NCBI RefSeq assembly: GCF_004104055.1
Contig: NZ_QOVJ01000001.1
Location: forward strand, 124,001 to 188,000
From: Leeuwenhoekiella aestuarii
GTDB lineage: Bacteria; Bacteroidota; Bacteroidia; Flavobacteriales; Flavobacteriaceae
DNA: 64,000 bases
Direction of reading: 5' to 3'
Shown here: positions 27,108-35,896 of the stretch, one piece after another
Position numbering within the stretch: the stretch's first letter is position 1
Layout: each line of letters starts with the position of its first letter
Made by a program: the position numbers and the translations under genes
Notes under the pieces: generated by a model
The model's input: the letters and a program-made list of their open reading frames with translations, nothing else
Databases searched by the model: none
What the model was told of the DNA's origin: nothing

Positions 27108-27654
27108 TGAATATTGGGGTTTAATCTATTTGGTTAAAATTGTCGTTTATTAACCAATAACAACGTTTAAAGATAAAAATTATTTTAACAAAACTTTTAG
27201 TTTTTACTATGAAAGTCAGATTTTATATTCTCTTTTACCCTATTCAGATCTGATGCAATAAGAAATCAGCTAAAATTGTTGATTAAACGTTTTACTATAT
27301 GCTGTCTAAAGTTTTTCAATTTGATGGAAAAAATAATCGCTGTGCTTTTTATCGTAAACTAAAACGGTACTGCATTTACAATGGACTTCAGTACACCTGA
27401 AAATGCTGAATTAAAAAGCCTTTTGAATCATTTTGACAAAGTAGTTTACAACTACATTATTGAGAACAGAGTTAGTATAATCTTTTAATCCAAAAAATAA
27501 GTCACGCTTTTTTTAGAATCAAAAAAGTATTGGTAATAAAATATCAAAAGTGATGAGTTTTTAATTAATCTATACAGCTTCAGCAATTTATATTTACAGA
27601 ATAATCAAACATTTATATACACTCTAAAGTTCTAAAAACATTATTTTTCAGTCT
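27108..27654. other. Gene-poor divergent intergenic region
   Basis: A 547-base AT-rich stretch between the divergent serine hydrolase and GH127 genes. It holds a TATCTTTA box for the minus-strand gene (27175-27168) and a TATATTTA box for the plus-strand gene (27589-27596). A 35-codon frame at 27381-27488 shows no recognisable feature. No tRNA, repeat or strong hairpin is seen. Its length suggests a decayed gene or an unrecognised regulatory region. Confidence 0.5.
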
Positions 27655-30600
27655 ATGAACGTTTCTTTTGCAAAAGTTTTACTCAGCTTAACCACCCTTT
27701 TTCTTTTTTACAACCCAATTGTGTATGCTCAAAATGGAGATCAGATTTTAGACGGTATAGGAGAAACCGGTTTGATCGCACGTTATATTTTTGATGGAAA
27801 CGCAAAAGATTGGTCACGAAATAATTTACACGCAAACCATCAAAAAAATGAGGCTTCTTATGTTTTAGACGAAGAGTTTGAAAAGGTTTTAAACTTATCT
27901 AATGGCTCGTATTTATCCCTTCCGGAAGAAACATTAAATGGTATTGAATCCTTAAGCATTACCACTTGGATTTACTTAAATACTGCAGAAAAAAATCAAT
28001 ACCTTATTGATTTTGGCACCTCTGAAGACTCACACCTCTTTGTTGATCTAACTGGAAATTACACCAAGAATCTTGAAGCTGCATTGGCAAAAAACGGGAA
28101 AGCGGATGTAAAAATACAACTACCTAGCCCGGAAGCTCAAAAATGGGTACATCTTGTAATGGTTATTGATTTCCCTTCACAAAGCTTCAGCACATATTTA
28201 GATGGCAAGCTTGCTGCAACCACAGAAGCTACAGATCTGGATTTGAGTACGATTTTTAGTACTGAATCTAACACCCTTTTACTTGGTAACTCATTATCTA
28301 AAAATGATTCAAACTTAGATGCTCGACTACACGACTTTAGATTGTATCGCATTCCACTAAGTAAAACTCAAGTTGCCCGCATTTATCAGAATTCGTCTAA
28401 AACCGGAAAAAGTGTGGTCAATGAGCGTGCTGAGCCAGAAGATAACCTTCCTGTTTTTGAAGACACAATCCCCCAACTTTACAATCAATATTTAACTGCT
28501 GTTTCAGATGTTACTGTTAAAACAGTTGTAGGTCAGCTTCCGCGCTTACCCAGATTTGTAAAAGGCAGTTATAAGCTTCCGGTAGGAACTATTCAAGTAC
28601 GTGTGCTCTGGCCTGCTCCAGAAGATAACAGTAGTGTTTTAACACCTGGCACATATACCATTACCGGGCGAGTTTCAGGAACAGATTTTAAACCTACAGC
28701 AAAAGTAATTGTAAAAGAGAACGATGCAAATGCTACACCTGATCGTACGCTGGAACCCTTTCAATTGAATGAGGTGTCTCTTGATGCAAATGCTTTAGGA
28801 CACGATTCAAAGTTTATTGAGAACCGCGATAAATTCATCAATACACTTGCTGAGACTAATCCAGATTCTTTTCTGTATATGTTTAGAAATGCTTTTGGAC
28901 AAAAGCAGCCTGAAGGTGCAGAACCCCTAGGTGTCTGGGACACTCAGGAAACTAAATTGAGAGGTCACGCAACCGGACATTATTTAACAGCAATTGCACA
29001 GGCATACTCGAGCACTACTTATGATAAAGAACTACACCAGAAGTTTGAGGACAAAATGAATTATATGGTGGAAACTTTATACGACCTTTCTCAACTTTCA
29101 GGCACCGCTAGAAATGCAGGCGAAGATTTTGTTTCAGACCCTTCTGCTGTGCCAACGGGGCCAGAGAAATCTTTTTATAATTCTGATTTGAGCGAAACCG
29201 GTATCAGAACCGATTACTGGAATTGGGGCGTGGGTTACATCAGCGCTTACCCTCCAGATCAATTTATTATGCTTGAAAAAGGAGCGAAATATGGTGGGCA
29301 AGAAGACAGAGTTTGGGCACCGTATTATACACTACATAAAATATTAGCTGGACTTATTGATGTTTATGAAGTAAGTGGCAATGAAAAAGCTCTTAGCGTT
29401 GCCGAAGGAATGGCAAAATGGGTCTACATACGACTAAGCAAGCTTCCTACAGAGACCTTGATTACAATGTGGAATACGTACATCGCCGGTGAATTTGGCG
29501 GTATTAATGAATCACTGGCGCATCTGTATCGTATTACCGAAAAACCGGAATATTTAAAGACTGCTCAATTATTTGACAACATAAAAGTATTTTATGGTGA
29601 TGCAGAACACTCTCATGGGTTGGCTAAAAACGTAGACACCTATCGCGGTTTGCATGCCAATCAACATATTCCGCAAATTATGGGAGCTCTTGAGCTGTAC
29701 CGTAATTCTGAATCTCCGGAATATTATCATATTGCAGATAACTTCTGGTACAAGACCAAAAACGATTATATGTACAGCATCGGCGGTGTAGCGGGAGCGA
29801 GAGACCCTGCAAATGCTGAATGCTTTGTGGCACAACCAGCTACGCTTTATGAAAACGGTTTATCTGCCGGCGGACAAAACGAAACCTGCGGAACCTATAA
29901 TATGCTCAAGTTGACCCGCGGACTTTTCTTCTACAGTCAACAACCGGAATTGATGGATTATTATGAGCGTGCCTTGTACAATCAGATTTTAGCTTCAGTG
30001 GCAGAAGATAGTCCGGCGAACACCTATCACATCCCCTTAAGACCGGGATCAAAAAAGCAGTTTAGCAATGCTGATATGAGTGGTTTTACCTGCTGTAACG
30101 GGACTGCATTAGAAAGCAGCACCAAACTTCAAAATTCAATCTACTTTAAAAATGTTGATAACAAAGCACTGTTTGTAAATCTCTTCGTGCCTTCAACCCT
30201 AAACTGGACGGAAAAAGATATTACAATCAAACAAGAAACAGCCTTCCCGCACAAGGACCATAGTACATTCACTATTGAAGGGAAAGGGAAATTCAGTCTC
30301 AACATTAGAATACCCGGTTGGGCTAAAAACGGAGTTGAACTTAAAATTAACGGAAAGATTCAGAATATTTCTATTGAGCCCGGCACCTATTTAAACGTAG
30401 AGCGCAAGTGGAAAAATGGCGATACTGTCGAACTCAAAATGCCTTTTAGTTTTCATCTGGATCCGATTATGGATCAGGAAAACATTGCCAGTTTATTCTA
30501 CGGTCCGGTATTATTAGCAGCTCAGGAATCTGAACCGCGTACAGATTTTAGAAAGATTACGCTAGACGCTTCTGATCTCGGAAAAACCATCAGCGGAAAT

Positions 30601-30699
30601 CCTGAAAAGTTAGAATTCAAAATTGATGGAGTTGTATACAAGCCTTTTTACGAGACGTATGACCGGCACTCTGTTTATCTGGACGTAACCTTGAAATAA
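27655..30699 (+). CDS. Secreted GH127 (beta-L-arabinofuranosidase-like) glycosidase with LamG and Ig-like domains
   Basis: A 1014-residue exported protein. In order: signal peptide (to about 25), a LamG/concanavalin-like domain (about 40-255, with a SLSITTWIYLN core), an Ig-like domain (about 285-355) and a DUF1680/GH127 (alpha/alpha)6 barrel (about 375-1010). The zinc-thiolate centre known in GH127 is intact: Glu743 and Cys745 (NETCGTYN) and the Cys pair Cys813-Cys814 (FTCCNGT), one of which is the nucleophile. The family cleaves terminal beta-L-arabinofuranosides and related sugars. No SusCD or other glycosidase lies next to it, so it is not in a standard PUL. A strong terminator follows. 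Confidence 0.9.
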   Translation: MNVSFAKVLLSLTTLFLFYNPIVYAQNGDQILDGIGETGLIARYIFDGNAKDWSRNNLHANHQKNEASYVLDEEFEKVLNLSNGSYLSLPEETLNGIESLSITTWIYLNTAEKNQYLIDFGTSEDSHLFVDLTGNYTKNLEAALAKNGKADVKIQLPSPEAQKWVHLVMVIDFPSQSFSTYLDGKLAATTEATDLDLSTIFSTESNTLLLGNSLSKNDSNLDARLHDFRLYRIPLSKTQVARIYQNSSKTGKSVVNERAEPEDNLPVFEDTIPQLYNQYLTAVSDVTVKTVVGQLPRLPRFVKGSYKLPVGTIQVRVLWPAPEDNSSVLTPGTYTITGRVSGTDFKPTAKVIVKENDANATPDRTLEPFQLNEVSLDANALGHDSKFIENRDKFINTLAETNPDSFLYMFRNAFGQKQPEGAEPLGVWDTQETKLRGHATGHYLTAIAQAYSSTTYDKELHQKFEDKMNYMVETLYDLSQLSGTARNAGEDFVSDPSAVPTGPEKSFYNSDLSETGIRTDYWNWGVGYISAYPPDQFIMLEKGAKYGGQEDRVWAPYYTLHKILAGLIDVYEVSGNEKALSVAEGMAKWVYIRLSKLPTETLITMWNTYIAGEFGGINESLAHLYRITEKPEYLKTAQLFDNIKVFYGDAEHSHGLAKNVDTYRGLHANQHIPQIMGALELYRNSESPEYYHIADNFWYKTKNDYMYSIGGVAGARDPANAECFVAQPATLYENGLSAGGQNETCGTYNMLKLTRGLFFYSQQPELMDYYERALYNQILASVAEDSPANTYHIPLRPGSKKQFSNADMSGFTCCNGTALESSTKLQNSIYFKNVDNKALFVNLFVPSTLNWTEKDITIKQETAFPHKDHSTFTIEGKGKFSLNIRIPGWAKNGVELKINGKIQNISIEPGTYLNVERKWKNGDTVELKMPFSFHLDPIMDQENIASLFYGPVLLAAQESEPRTDFRKITLDASDLGKTISGNPEKLEFKIDGVVYKPFYETYDRHSVYLDVTLK

Positions 30700-30754
30700 A
30701 AGCTGCTAAAACGAAGGAAAAAGACCTCAATTGATTACACCAAGCAAACAACAC

Positions 30755-30799
30755 AAAAAGAAAAACCCGCTAAATTAAGTTTAGCGGGTTTTTCTTTTT
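30755..30799 (+). terminator. Rho-independent terminator after the GH127 gene
   Basis: A 20-base-pair perfect inverted repeat with core ACCCGCTAAA/TTTAGCGGGT and a TTAAG loop. A and T runs on the two sides make it usable in both directions. Confidence 0.92.
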
Positions 30800-30841
30800 A
30801 TTACCCTTATTTAATATAGCTAGGTCAATATATCTTTAAAT

Positions 30842-30872
30842 AAAAAAGGCTTCACATTTCTGTGAAGCCTTT
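30842..30872 (-). terminator. Terminator after tRNA-Val
   Basis: AAAGGCTTCACA and TGTGAAGCCTTT form a perfect 12-base-pair stem around a GAAA loop on the minus strand, followed by U residues. It begins 2 bases after the tRNA 3' end. Confidence 0.9.
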
Positions 30873-30873
30873 G

Positions 30874-30948
30874 TGGGCAATGAGGGATTCGAACCCCCGA
30901 CCCCCTCGGTGTAAACGAGGTGCTCTGAACCAACTGAGCTAATTGCCC
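30874..30948 (-). tRNA. tRNA-Val (anticodon UAC)
   Basis: The reverse strand folds as a cloverleaf. The acceptor stem is GGGCAAT/ATTGCCC, the D-arm is around AGCTCAGTTGGTTCAGAGC, the anticodon stem CCTCG/CGAGG encloses TTTACAC with anticodon TAC, and the T-arm contains GGTTCGAATCC. The discriminator is A. CCA is not encoded. It stands alone between the GH127 and folC genes. Confidence 0.95.
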
Positions 30949-31012
30949 TTCTCGTTAGCGGATGCAAATATAAACCAATATTTAAGACTGCAAAACACTT
31001 TTTTGAAAATAA

Positions 31013-32236
31013 TTAAATTATTTCTGCGACTACAAAAGTACTCCCCCCTATAAATATCAGATCCTCAGCATTTGCCGCTTTTTTTGCAGCCTCAAAAGCT
31101 TCTGAAATTTTTTTAAATTTTTTTCCTTTGAGATTAAAAGCAGCCGCTTTTTGCTGCAATTCATCAGAATTTAGCCCTCGAGGAACATCCGGTTTGCTGA
31201 AGTAATAAATGGCATGTTTAGGAAATAACGGAAGAACACTATTTAAGTCTTTATCAGAAACTACTCCTAATACTATATGAAGTTCTTTATAGCGCTCTTC
31301 AGCAAGCTGATTCATCACATAAGCAAGTCCTTCTTTATTGTGCCCTGTATCGCAAACTATTTTAGGACTGCTCTCCTGAATAACTTGCCAGCGTCCTAAA
31401 AGTCCGGTATTAGTGATCACTTTTTCAACTCCTTTTATTAAAGCTTCTTTAGAAATGCTTAGCGCTGTATTTTCATTTAAAACTTCAACCGCTCTTTGAA
31501 CCGTTTTTTTGTTTTTATGCTGGTAGCTTCCTTTTAACTCACTTTCTAATTCAGGATAGTCAAAATCTGAAGCATAACTTATTTTGGCTTCTACCCCTTT
31601 TGCTTTAGCATCAAAAACACAAGTAGTTTGATGCTGACGCTCACCTATGACAACCGGAATATTTGCCTTTATGATTCCCGCTTTTTCTAAAGCAATCTCT
31701 TCAAGCGTGTCCCCTAAAATAGCTGTATGATCGAGACCTATATTGGTGATAACAGAAAGAATTGGCGTGATAATATTAGTAGAATCCAATCTTCCGCCAA
31801 GACCAACTTCTATCACTGCAATGTCCACTTTTTGCTCTTTAAAATATTGAAAAGCCATACCTACGGTGAGCTCAAAAAACGAGAGCTGATTTTGCGCTAT
31901 AAAAGCCTTATGCTGCTCGATAAATTGAACAACGAATGATTCGTAAGCTAGCTGCCCATCTATGCGTATACGCTCTCTAAAGTCTTTTAAATGCGGAGAA
32001 GTGTGTAATCCTGTTTTATAACCTTGCTCTTGCAAAACCGAGGCCAGCATATGACTGGTAGAGCCTTTACCGTTTGTGCCTCCCACGTGAATGGTTTTAT
32101 AAGCCATTTGAGGATTTCCCAAGCGATCACAAAGCAAAATGATATTGTCTAGATTTTTTTTGAATGCGGAAGCGCCTTGTCGCTGAAACATAGGCAAACG
32201 TTCAAACATCCAGTGCAGCGTTTGCTGATAGGTCAT
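31013..32236 (-). CDS. folC: Folylpolyglutamate synthase / dihydrofolate synthase
   Basis: A 407-residue Mur-ligase-family enzyme that adds glutamates to folates and, in most bacteria, also makes dihydrofolate from dihydropteroate. It has the P-loop VGGTNGKGSTSHML (about 47-60), the DIAVIEVGLGGRLDSTN block and TNIGLDHTAILGDTLEEIA. The ATG shares one base with the tonB stop (32236), so translation is probably coupled. A short terminal region IFIGGSTFVVAEI is typical of the family. Confidence 0.95.
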   Translation of the reverse strand: MTYQQTLHWMFERLPMFQRQGASAFKKNLDNIILLCDRLGNPQMAYKTIHVGGTNGKGSTSHMLASVLQEQGYKTGLHTSPHLKDFRERIRIDGQLAYESFVVQFIEQHKAFIAQNQLSFFELTVGMAFQYFKEQKVDIAVIEVGLGGRLDSTNIITPILSVITNIGLDHTAILGDTLEEIALEKAGIIKANIPVVIGERQHQTTCVFDAKAKGVEAKISYASDFDYPELESELKGSYQHKNKKTVQRAVEVLNENTALSISKEALIKGVEKVITNTGLLGRWQVIQESSPKIVCDTGHNKEGLAYVMNQLAEERYKELHIVLGVVSDKDLNSVLPLFPKHAIYYFSKPDVPRGLNSDELQQKAAAFNLKGKKFKKISEAFEAAKKAANAEDLIFIGGSTFVVAEII

Positions 32237-33066
32237 TATTCTGAAAGACTAAACTTGTACACTATTTTACCAATCTGACGCGAAGGTGCATCAGTGTCCG
32301 GGTTAAATTTTGTTGCCAGCGCTGCTGCTTTTGCAGGGTCAAGTAAACAACGGCTGTTGTTTGTAGTACCACGTACTCCAGGCGTCGCTTTGATCACATT
32401 TCCATTACGATCTACTTCGATACTTACAACAACGATACCAGCTTCATTGCAATCTTGCACACGCTTAGGCTTGCTGAGTGCTTTACGGCCACCTAACTGA
32501 TAATTACCATCACCATCAAGACCTTTACCATTACCGTAATAACTCGATGCGTTAGGATCTCCATTAGGATCACCTTTATCGCCGGCTTGATTATCATTCC
32601 CTTCATCGCCGGTTGCAGTTCCGTTGCTTTTAGGTCCGTTTAAAATGCTTGATAACGCATCTGTGGTAGACTTGTCTGGCTTAGGATCTGGTTTCTTAGC
32701 TTCTACAGGTTTTGTAGTAGCTTTTTTAGGCTGCTCAGTTACGGTTTTTTTTACTTCCTTTTTAGGCTCATTTTTAATAACAGGTGCTTCTTCTACTTCT
32801 TGCGTCACCACTTCTTCTTTCACTTCGGAAGTTTTCTCTACCTGAGGTTCTGGAGTTGTGTTACGGGGAGCAGATTGTACAGCGGTCTGAGGCTGAATAT
32901 TACCTGACCCTACATCTGAAGTACCGAAATTAATAGCGATACCACTCTCTGGAGGTGGATCAAGATAGTTTAATCCGGCAAAAAATAAGATCACCAACAA
33001 CAAGGCATACAAAATGCTTGTTAAGGTGAACGATTTTCGTTTATGTTTTGTGTCTAAAAAGCTCAA
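32236..33066 (-). CDS. TonB-family energy transducer
   Basis: A 276-residue protein with a single N-terminal membrane helix (LTSILYALLLVILFFAGLNY), a long Pro/Lys/Glu-rich periplasm-spanning stretch (about 60-140), a Gly/Asp/Asn-rich low-complexity stretch (about 150-190), and a C-terminal domain with VVSIEVDRNGNV and KIVYKFSLSE. It passes proton-motive energy from ExbB/ExbD to outer-membrane TonB-dependent receptors. It stands in one minus-strand run with exbB and exbD. A 146-base gap with a repeat-like element separates it from exbD. Confidence 0.88.
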   Translation of the reverse strand: MSFLDTKHKRKSFTLTSILYALLLVILFFAGLNYLDPPPESGIAINFGTSDVGSGNIQPQTAVQSAPRNTTPEPQVEKTSEVKEEVVTQEVEEAPVIKNEPKKEVKKTVTEQPKKATTKPVEAKKPDPKPDKSTTDALSSILNGPKSNGTATGDEGNDNQAGDKGDPNGDPNASSYYGNGKGLDGDGNYQLGGRKALSKPKRVQDCNEAGIVVVSIEVDRNGNVIKATPGVRGTTNNSRCLLDPAKAAALATKFNPDTDAPSRQIGKIVYKFSLSE

Positions 33067-33128
33067 GACCGAATTATTGTTAAATGTATATATTCTGGTA
33101 ATTCAAAAACCAAACCACTTTAAAAACA

Positions 33129-33210
33129 GCGCTAAGGATTGAAGCGACATCCCCCAATTGCAATTGGGGATATAGCTGAAAGCCTGACGGCGATAGCCGG
33201 AGCGCCCCAA
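33129..33210. repeat. Structured intergenic element resembling a dispersed flavobacterial repeat
   Basis: Between exbD and tonB lies a non-coding block with the word order AGGATTGAAGCGACATCC, a hairpin (ATCCCCC-AATTG/CAATT-GGGGAT), then ATAGCTGAAAGCCTGACGG, a second small hairpin (GGC-GATA-GCC) and GAGCGCCCC. From memory, very similar blocks recur between genes in many Flavobacteriaceae genomes. Only one copy is in this window. Function unknown to me. Confidence 0.5.
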
Positions 33211-33212
33211 TA

Positions 33213-33605
33213 CTAATTAGGCCTTACAGCCAATACGATTTTGTATTTATTTCGGTTTGCAATATCCATCACGGTAACAGCTTCTTCGATAGGCACACCT
33301 TCTTCTGCACGTAAAATAATGGTAGGATCTTCAACACCTGTTAGCTCGCTGTTTATAAATGCCTCCAGATTATTTGAGGTCACCCGTTCTTTATTCACAT
33401 AGATATCGAGATCTTTAGTAATACTTACTGAAAGGTTTTGTTGATTACTGGTTTTCCCTTTTGCTTTGGGCAGAATAAGATCTAGCGCATCTGGAGTGAT
33501 AGCCGGTGAGGTCAGCAAGAAGAAAACCAATAACAGAAACACAATGTCTGTCATGGAACTCATACTAAACTCCGGACTTACTTTATTTCTTCCGCGTAAG
33601 TTCAT
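33213..33605 (-). CDS. exbD: Biopolymer transport protein ExbD/TolR
   Basis: A 130-residue inner-membrane protein with a short N-terminal tail, one membrane helix (MTDIVFLLLVFFLLTSP, containing the conserved proton-carrying Asp) and a periplasmic domain. It works with ExbB as the proton channel that energises TonB. It starts 1 base after the exbB stop. The length is at the short end of the family and normal for Bacteroidota. Confidence 0.94.
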   Translation of the reverse strand: MNLRGRNKVSPEFSMSSMTDIVFLLLVFFLLTSPAITPDALDLILPKAKGKTSNQQNLSVSITKDLDIYVNKERVTSNNLEAFINSELTGVEDPTIILRAEEGVPIEEAVTVMDIANRNKYKIVLAVRPN

Positions 33606-33606
33606 C

Positions 33607-34311
33607 TTAAGCCGGTTCGTTTAATAAATCTAGAAAGTCTACCGCAGTTGCTTCCATTTGGTGTACTACTTTATCTGTTCTCACTACGAGGTGGTTATAA
33701 CCTATATAAGCTACAATACCTACTATAAGACCCGCTACTGTTGTGGTCATCGCTGTATAAATACCTTCGGCAAGATTACCCATCTCAGCCTGACCACTAC
33801 TGGTCGCCAACTGATGAAAGGCCAAAACCATACCTATAACCGTACCCAGGAAACCAATCATAGGACCAGCACCAGCAATAGTCGCCAATACACTTACATT
33901 TTTTTCCAGACGATAAACTTCTAATCGACCTGAGTTCTCAATCGCCGTGTTGATGTCTTCTAACGGACTACCAATACGACTGATTCCTTTTGCTGTAAGT
34001 CTTGAAACCGGACTGTTTTGCTGTGCGCATAATACTTTTGCGCTTTCTAAATTTCCATTAGCGATATGATCTTTAATTTGATTCATAAAGTTACTGTCCA
34101 TATCAGAAGCAGCTTTGATCGCAAAAAGGCGCTCAAAGTATATGTAAATCGCCACAAAAAGGAGTACAAAAAGTACAACAATGATAATCTGACCGGGCAA
34201 ACCGCCACTCATCAAAAGATCAAAAAGTGAAAGCGTCTTCTCTACCGGTTCTTCTTCGGCAGCAAGAGAAGGAAGTGTTTCTGCACTTTCCTGCAACAAG
34301 AGTGTAAGCAT
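33607..34311 (-). CDS. exbB: MotA/TolQ/ExbB proton channel protein
   Basis: A 234-residue protein with three membrane segments: IIIVVLFVLLFVAIYIYFE (about 40-60), a second near 130-150 (ATIAGAGPMIGFLGTVIGM), and TTTVAGLIVGIVAYIGYN (about 190-207). GAGPMIGFLGTVIGM is the ExbB/TolQ signature. It is the first gene of exbB-exbD-(repeat)-tonB-folC. Its partners supply energy for TonB-dependent receptors such as the SusC protein at 56.4 kb. Confidence 0.94.
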   Translation of the reverse strand: MLTLLLQESAETLPSLAAEEEPVEKTLSLFDLLMSGGLPGQIIIVVLFVLLFVAIYIYFERLFAIKAASDMDSNFMNQIKDHIANGNLESAKVLCAQQNSPVSRLTAKGISRIGSPLEDINTAIENSGRLEVYRLEKNVSVLATIAGAGPMIGFLGTVIGMVLAFHQLATSSGQAEMGNLAEGIYTAMTTTVAGLIVGIVAYIGYNHLVVRTDKVVHQMEATAVDFLDLLNEPA

Positions 34312-34387
34312 AGTTTATTTTAATTAGTTATGAGATAAACGTGCAAAGTTGTTTAAAATTATATACACCCTTGCACGTTTTAGTTTT

Positions 34388-35860
34388 TTATAAGAACATA
34401 TAAACTCCAAGTAAACCAACACCTCCTAAAACAAGCGTATAAGGAAGCGCCATTTTTACCATTTTACCGTAAGAAAGATTGATTAATGGAGCTAAGGATG
34501 AGGTAAGCAAAAATAAGAAGGCAGCTTGTCCATTAGGAGTTGCAACACTAGGAAGGTTTGTCCCTGTATTAATAGCTACCGCTAAATGGTTGAATTGCTC
34601 TCTGGTAATATTACCCGCATCAAACGCTACCTGAACTTCATTAATATATACCGTAGCTACAAAGACATTATCACTAATCATAGAGAGAATACCATTTGCT
34701 AAATAAAACATGGAAGGTTGTGTTTCTACCGGAAGCGTCAACACATAATCAATAATAGGGGTAAACAAATGCTGATCGTGAATCATCGCAACGATCACAA
34801 AGAAAACAACTAATAATGCTGTAAAAGGAAGTGCTTCTTCAAAAGCTTTACCTAAACTGTGCTCGTCTGTAATACCCATAAATGCAGTTTGAACTACAAT
34901 TAAGAATAAACCGATAAATCCTACCGGAGCTAAGTGCAAGGCTAAACTTAAAATTAAAAGAATCGCGGAAACACCTTGAATCCAAAGACCGAAAGTTTCT
35001 TTCTTTGTTCGTTTCTCATCAACTTCAGTAGTGTAATTTTCGATAATAGTACGAGCTACTTCTGGTAATTTATCACCAAAGCCGAAAAGTTTGGTTTTCT
35101 CAAGAATAAACGTAGTTATAATACCACACACAAGAACAGGGATCGTGATAGGCATCATTCGCTGGAAAAATTCAATAAAATCCCAACCCATTTTCTCGCC
35201 AATCAATAAGTTTTGAGGCTCCCCTACCAATGTACAAACACCTCCAAGAGCAGTACCTACAACACCGTGCATAATCAAACTACGTAAAAAACCTCTAAAC
35301 TGCTCTAGTGTTTCACCACTTAAAGCCTTGCGATCAGGAACCTTATCAGCATCATAATCTGCATCTTCCATAGAGTGTATTTTGTGATATACTCCATAGA
35401 AACCTACAGAAACACTTATCAGTACTGCAGTTACGGTTAATGCATCAAGAAAAGCTGATAGGATCGCTGCCAGAAAAACAAAGAGCATAGAGAGCACGAC
35501 CTTAGATTTGATCTTAGTAAATACTTTAGAGAAGATATACATCAGCATCGGCTTCATAAAGTAAATACCAGCAACCATAAACACTAAAAGTAATACTACT
35601 TCAAGGTTTTGATCTACTTCTTCATATGCTGCTTCAGGACTGGTAAGCCCTAAAATAAGCGCTTCTAAGGCCAGAATACCTCCAGATTGCAACGGATAAC
35701 ATTTTAAAGCCATCGCTAAAGTGAAAATAAATTCACCAATAAAGATCCAAGCTGTAACCATAGGACCTAAAAGATAATATGCGAACACATTAAAAAATAA
35801 GAAAGCTATCATCGCTAACTTGAACCAGCGCGGGCTACTACCCAAAAAATATTTTAACAT
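34388..35860 (-). CDS. nhaD: NhaD-type sodium:proton antiporter
   Basis: A 490-residue polytopic protein of the ion transporter superfamily. Recognisable regions are LSMLFVFLAAILSAFLDALTV, GVVGTALGGVCTLVGEPQNLLIG (the GEPQN substrate loop), ISDNVFVATVYINE, and TNLPSVATPNGQAAFLFLL near the end. These match NhaD, the Na+(Li+)/H+ antiporter typical of marine and halotolerant bacteria. It stands alone between the exb operon and the amino-acid dehydrogenase, 76 bases from exbB. Confidence 0.93.
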   Translation of the reverse strand: MLKYFLGSSPRWFKLAMIAFLFFNVFAYYLLGPMVTAWIFIGEFIFTLAMALKCYPLQSGGILALEALILGLTSPEAAYEEVDQNLEVVLLLVFMVAGIYFMKPMLMYIFSKVFTKIKSKVVLSMLFVFLAAILSAFLDALTVTAVLISVSVGFYGVYHKIHSMEDADYDADKVPDRKALSGETLEQFRGFLRSLIMHGVVGTALGGVCTLVGEPQNLLIGEKMGWDFIEFFQRMMPITIPVLVCGIITTFILEKTKLFGFGDKLPEVARTIIENYTTEVDEKRTKKETFGLWIQGVSAILLILSLALHLAPVGFIGLFLIVVQTAFMGITDEHSLGKAFEEALPFTALLVVFFVIVAMIHDQHLFTPIIDYVLTLPVETQPSMFYLANGILSMISDNVFVATVYINEVQVAFDAGNITREQFNHLAVAINTGTNLPSVATPNGQAAFLFLLTSSLAPLINLSYGKMVKMALPYTLVLGGVGLLGVYMFL

Positions 35861-35896
35861 TTGTATTTGTTTGTTGGTTAATTTTTCATTCTAAAG

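Noticed and set aside
27381-27488. 35-codon frame in the long gap before the GH127 gene
   Set aside because: No recognisable features, no clear promoter or terminator; chance occurrence is likely in 547 bases.
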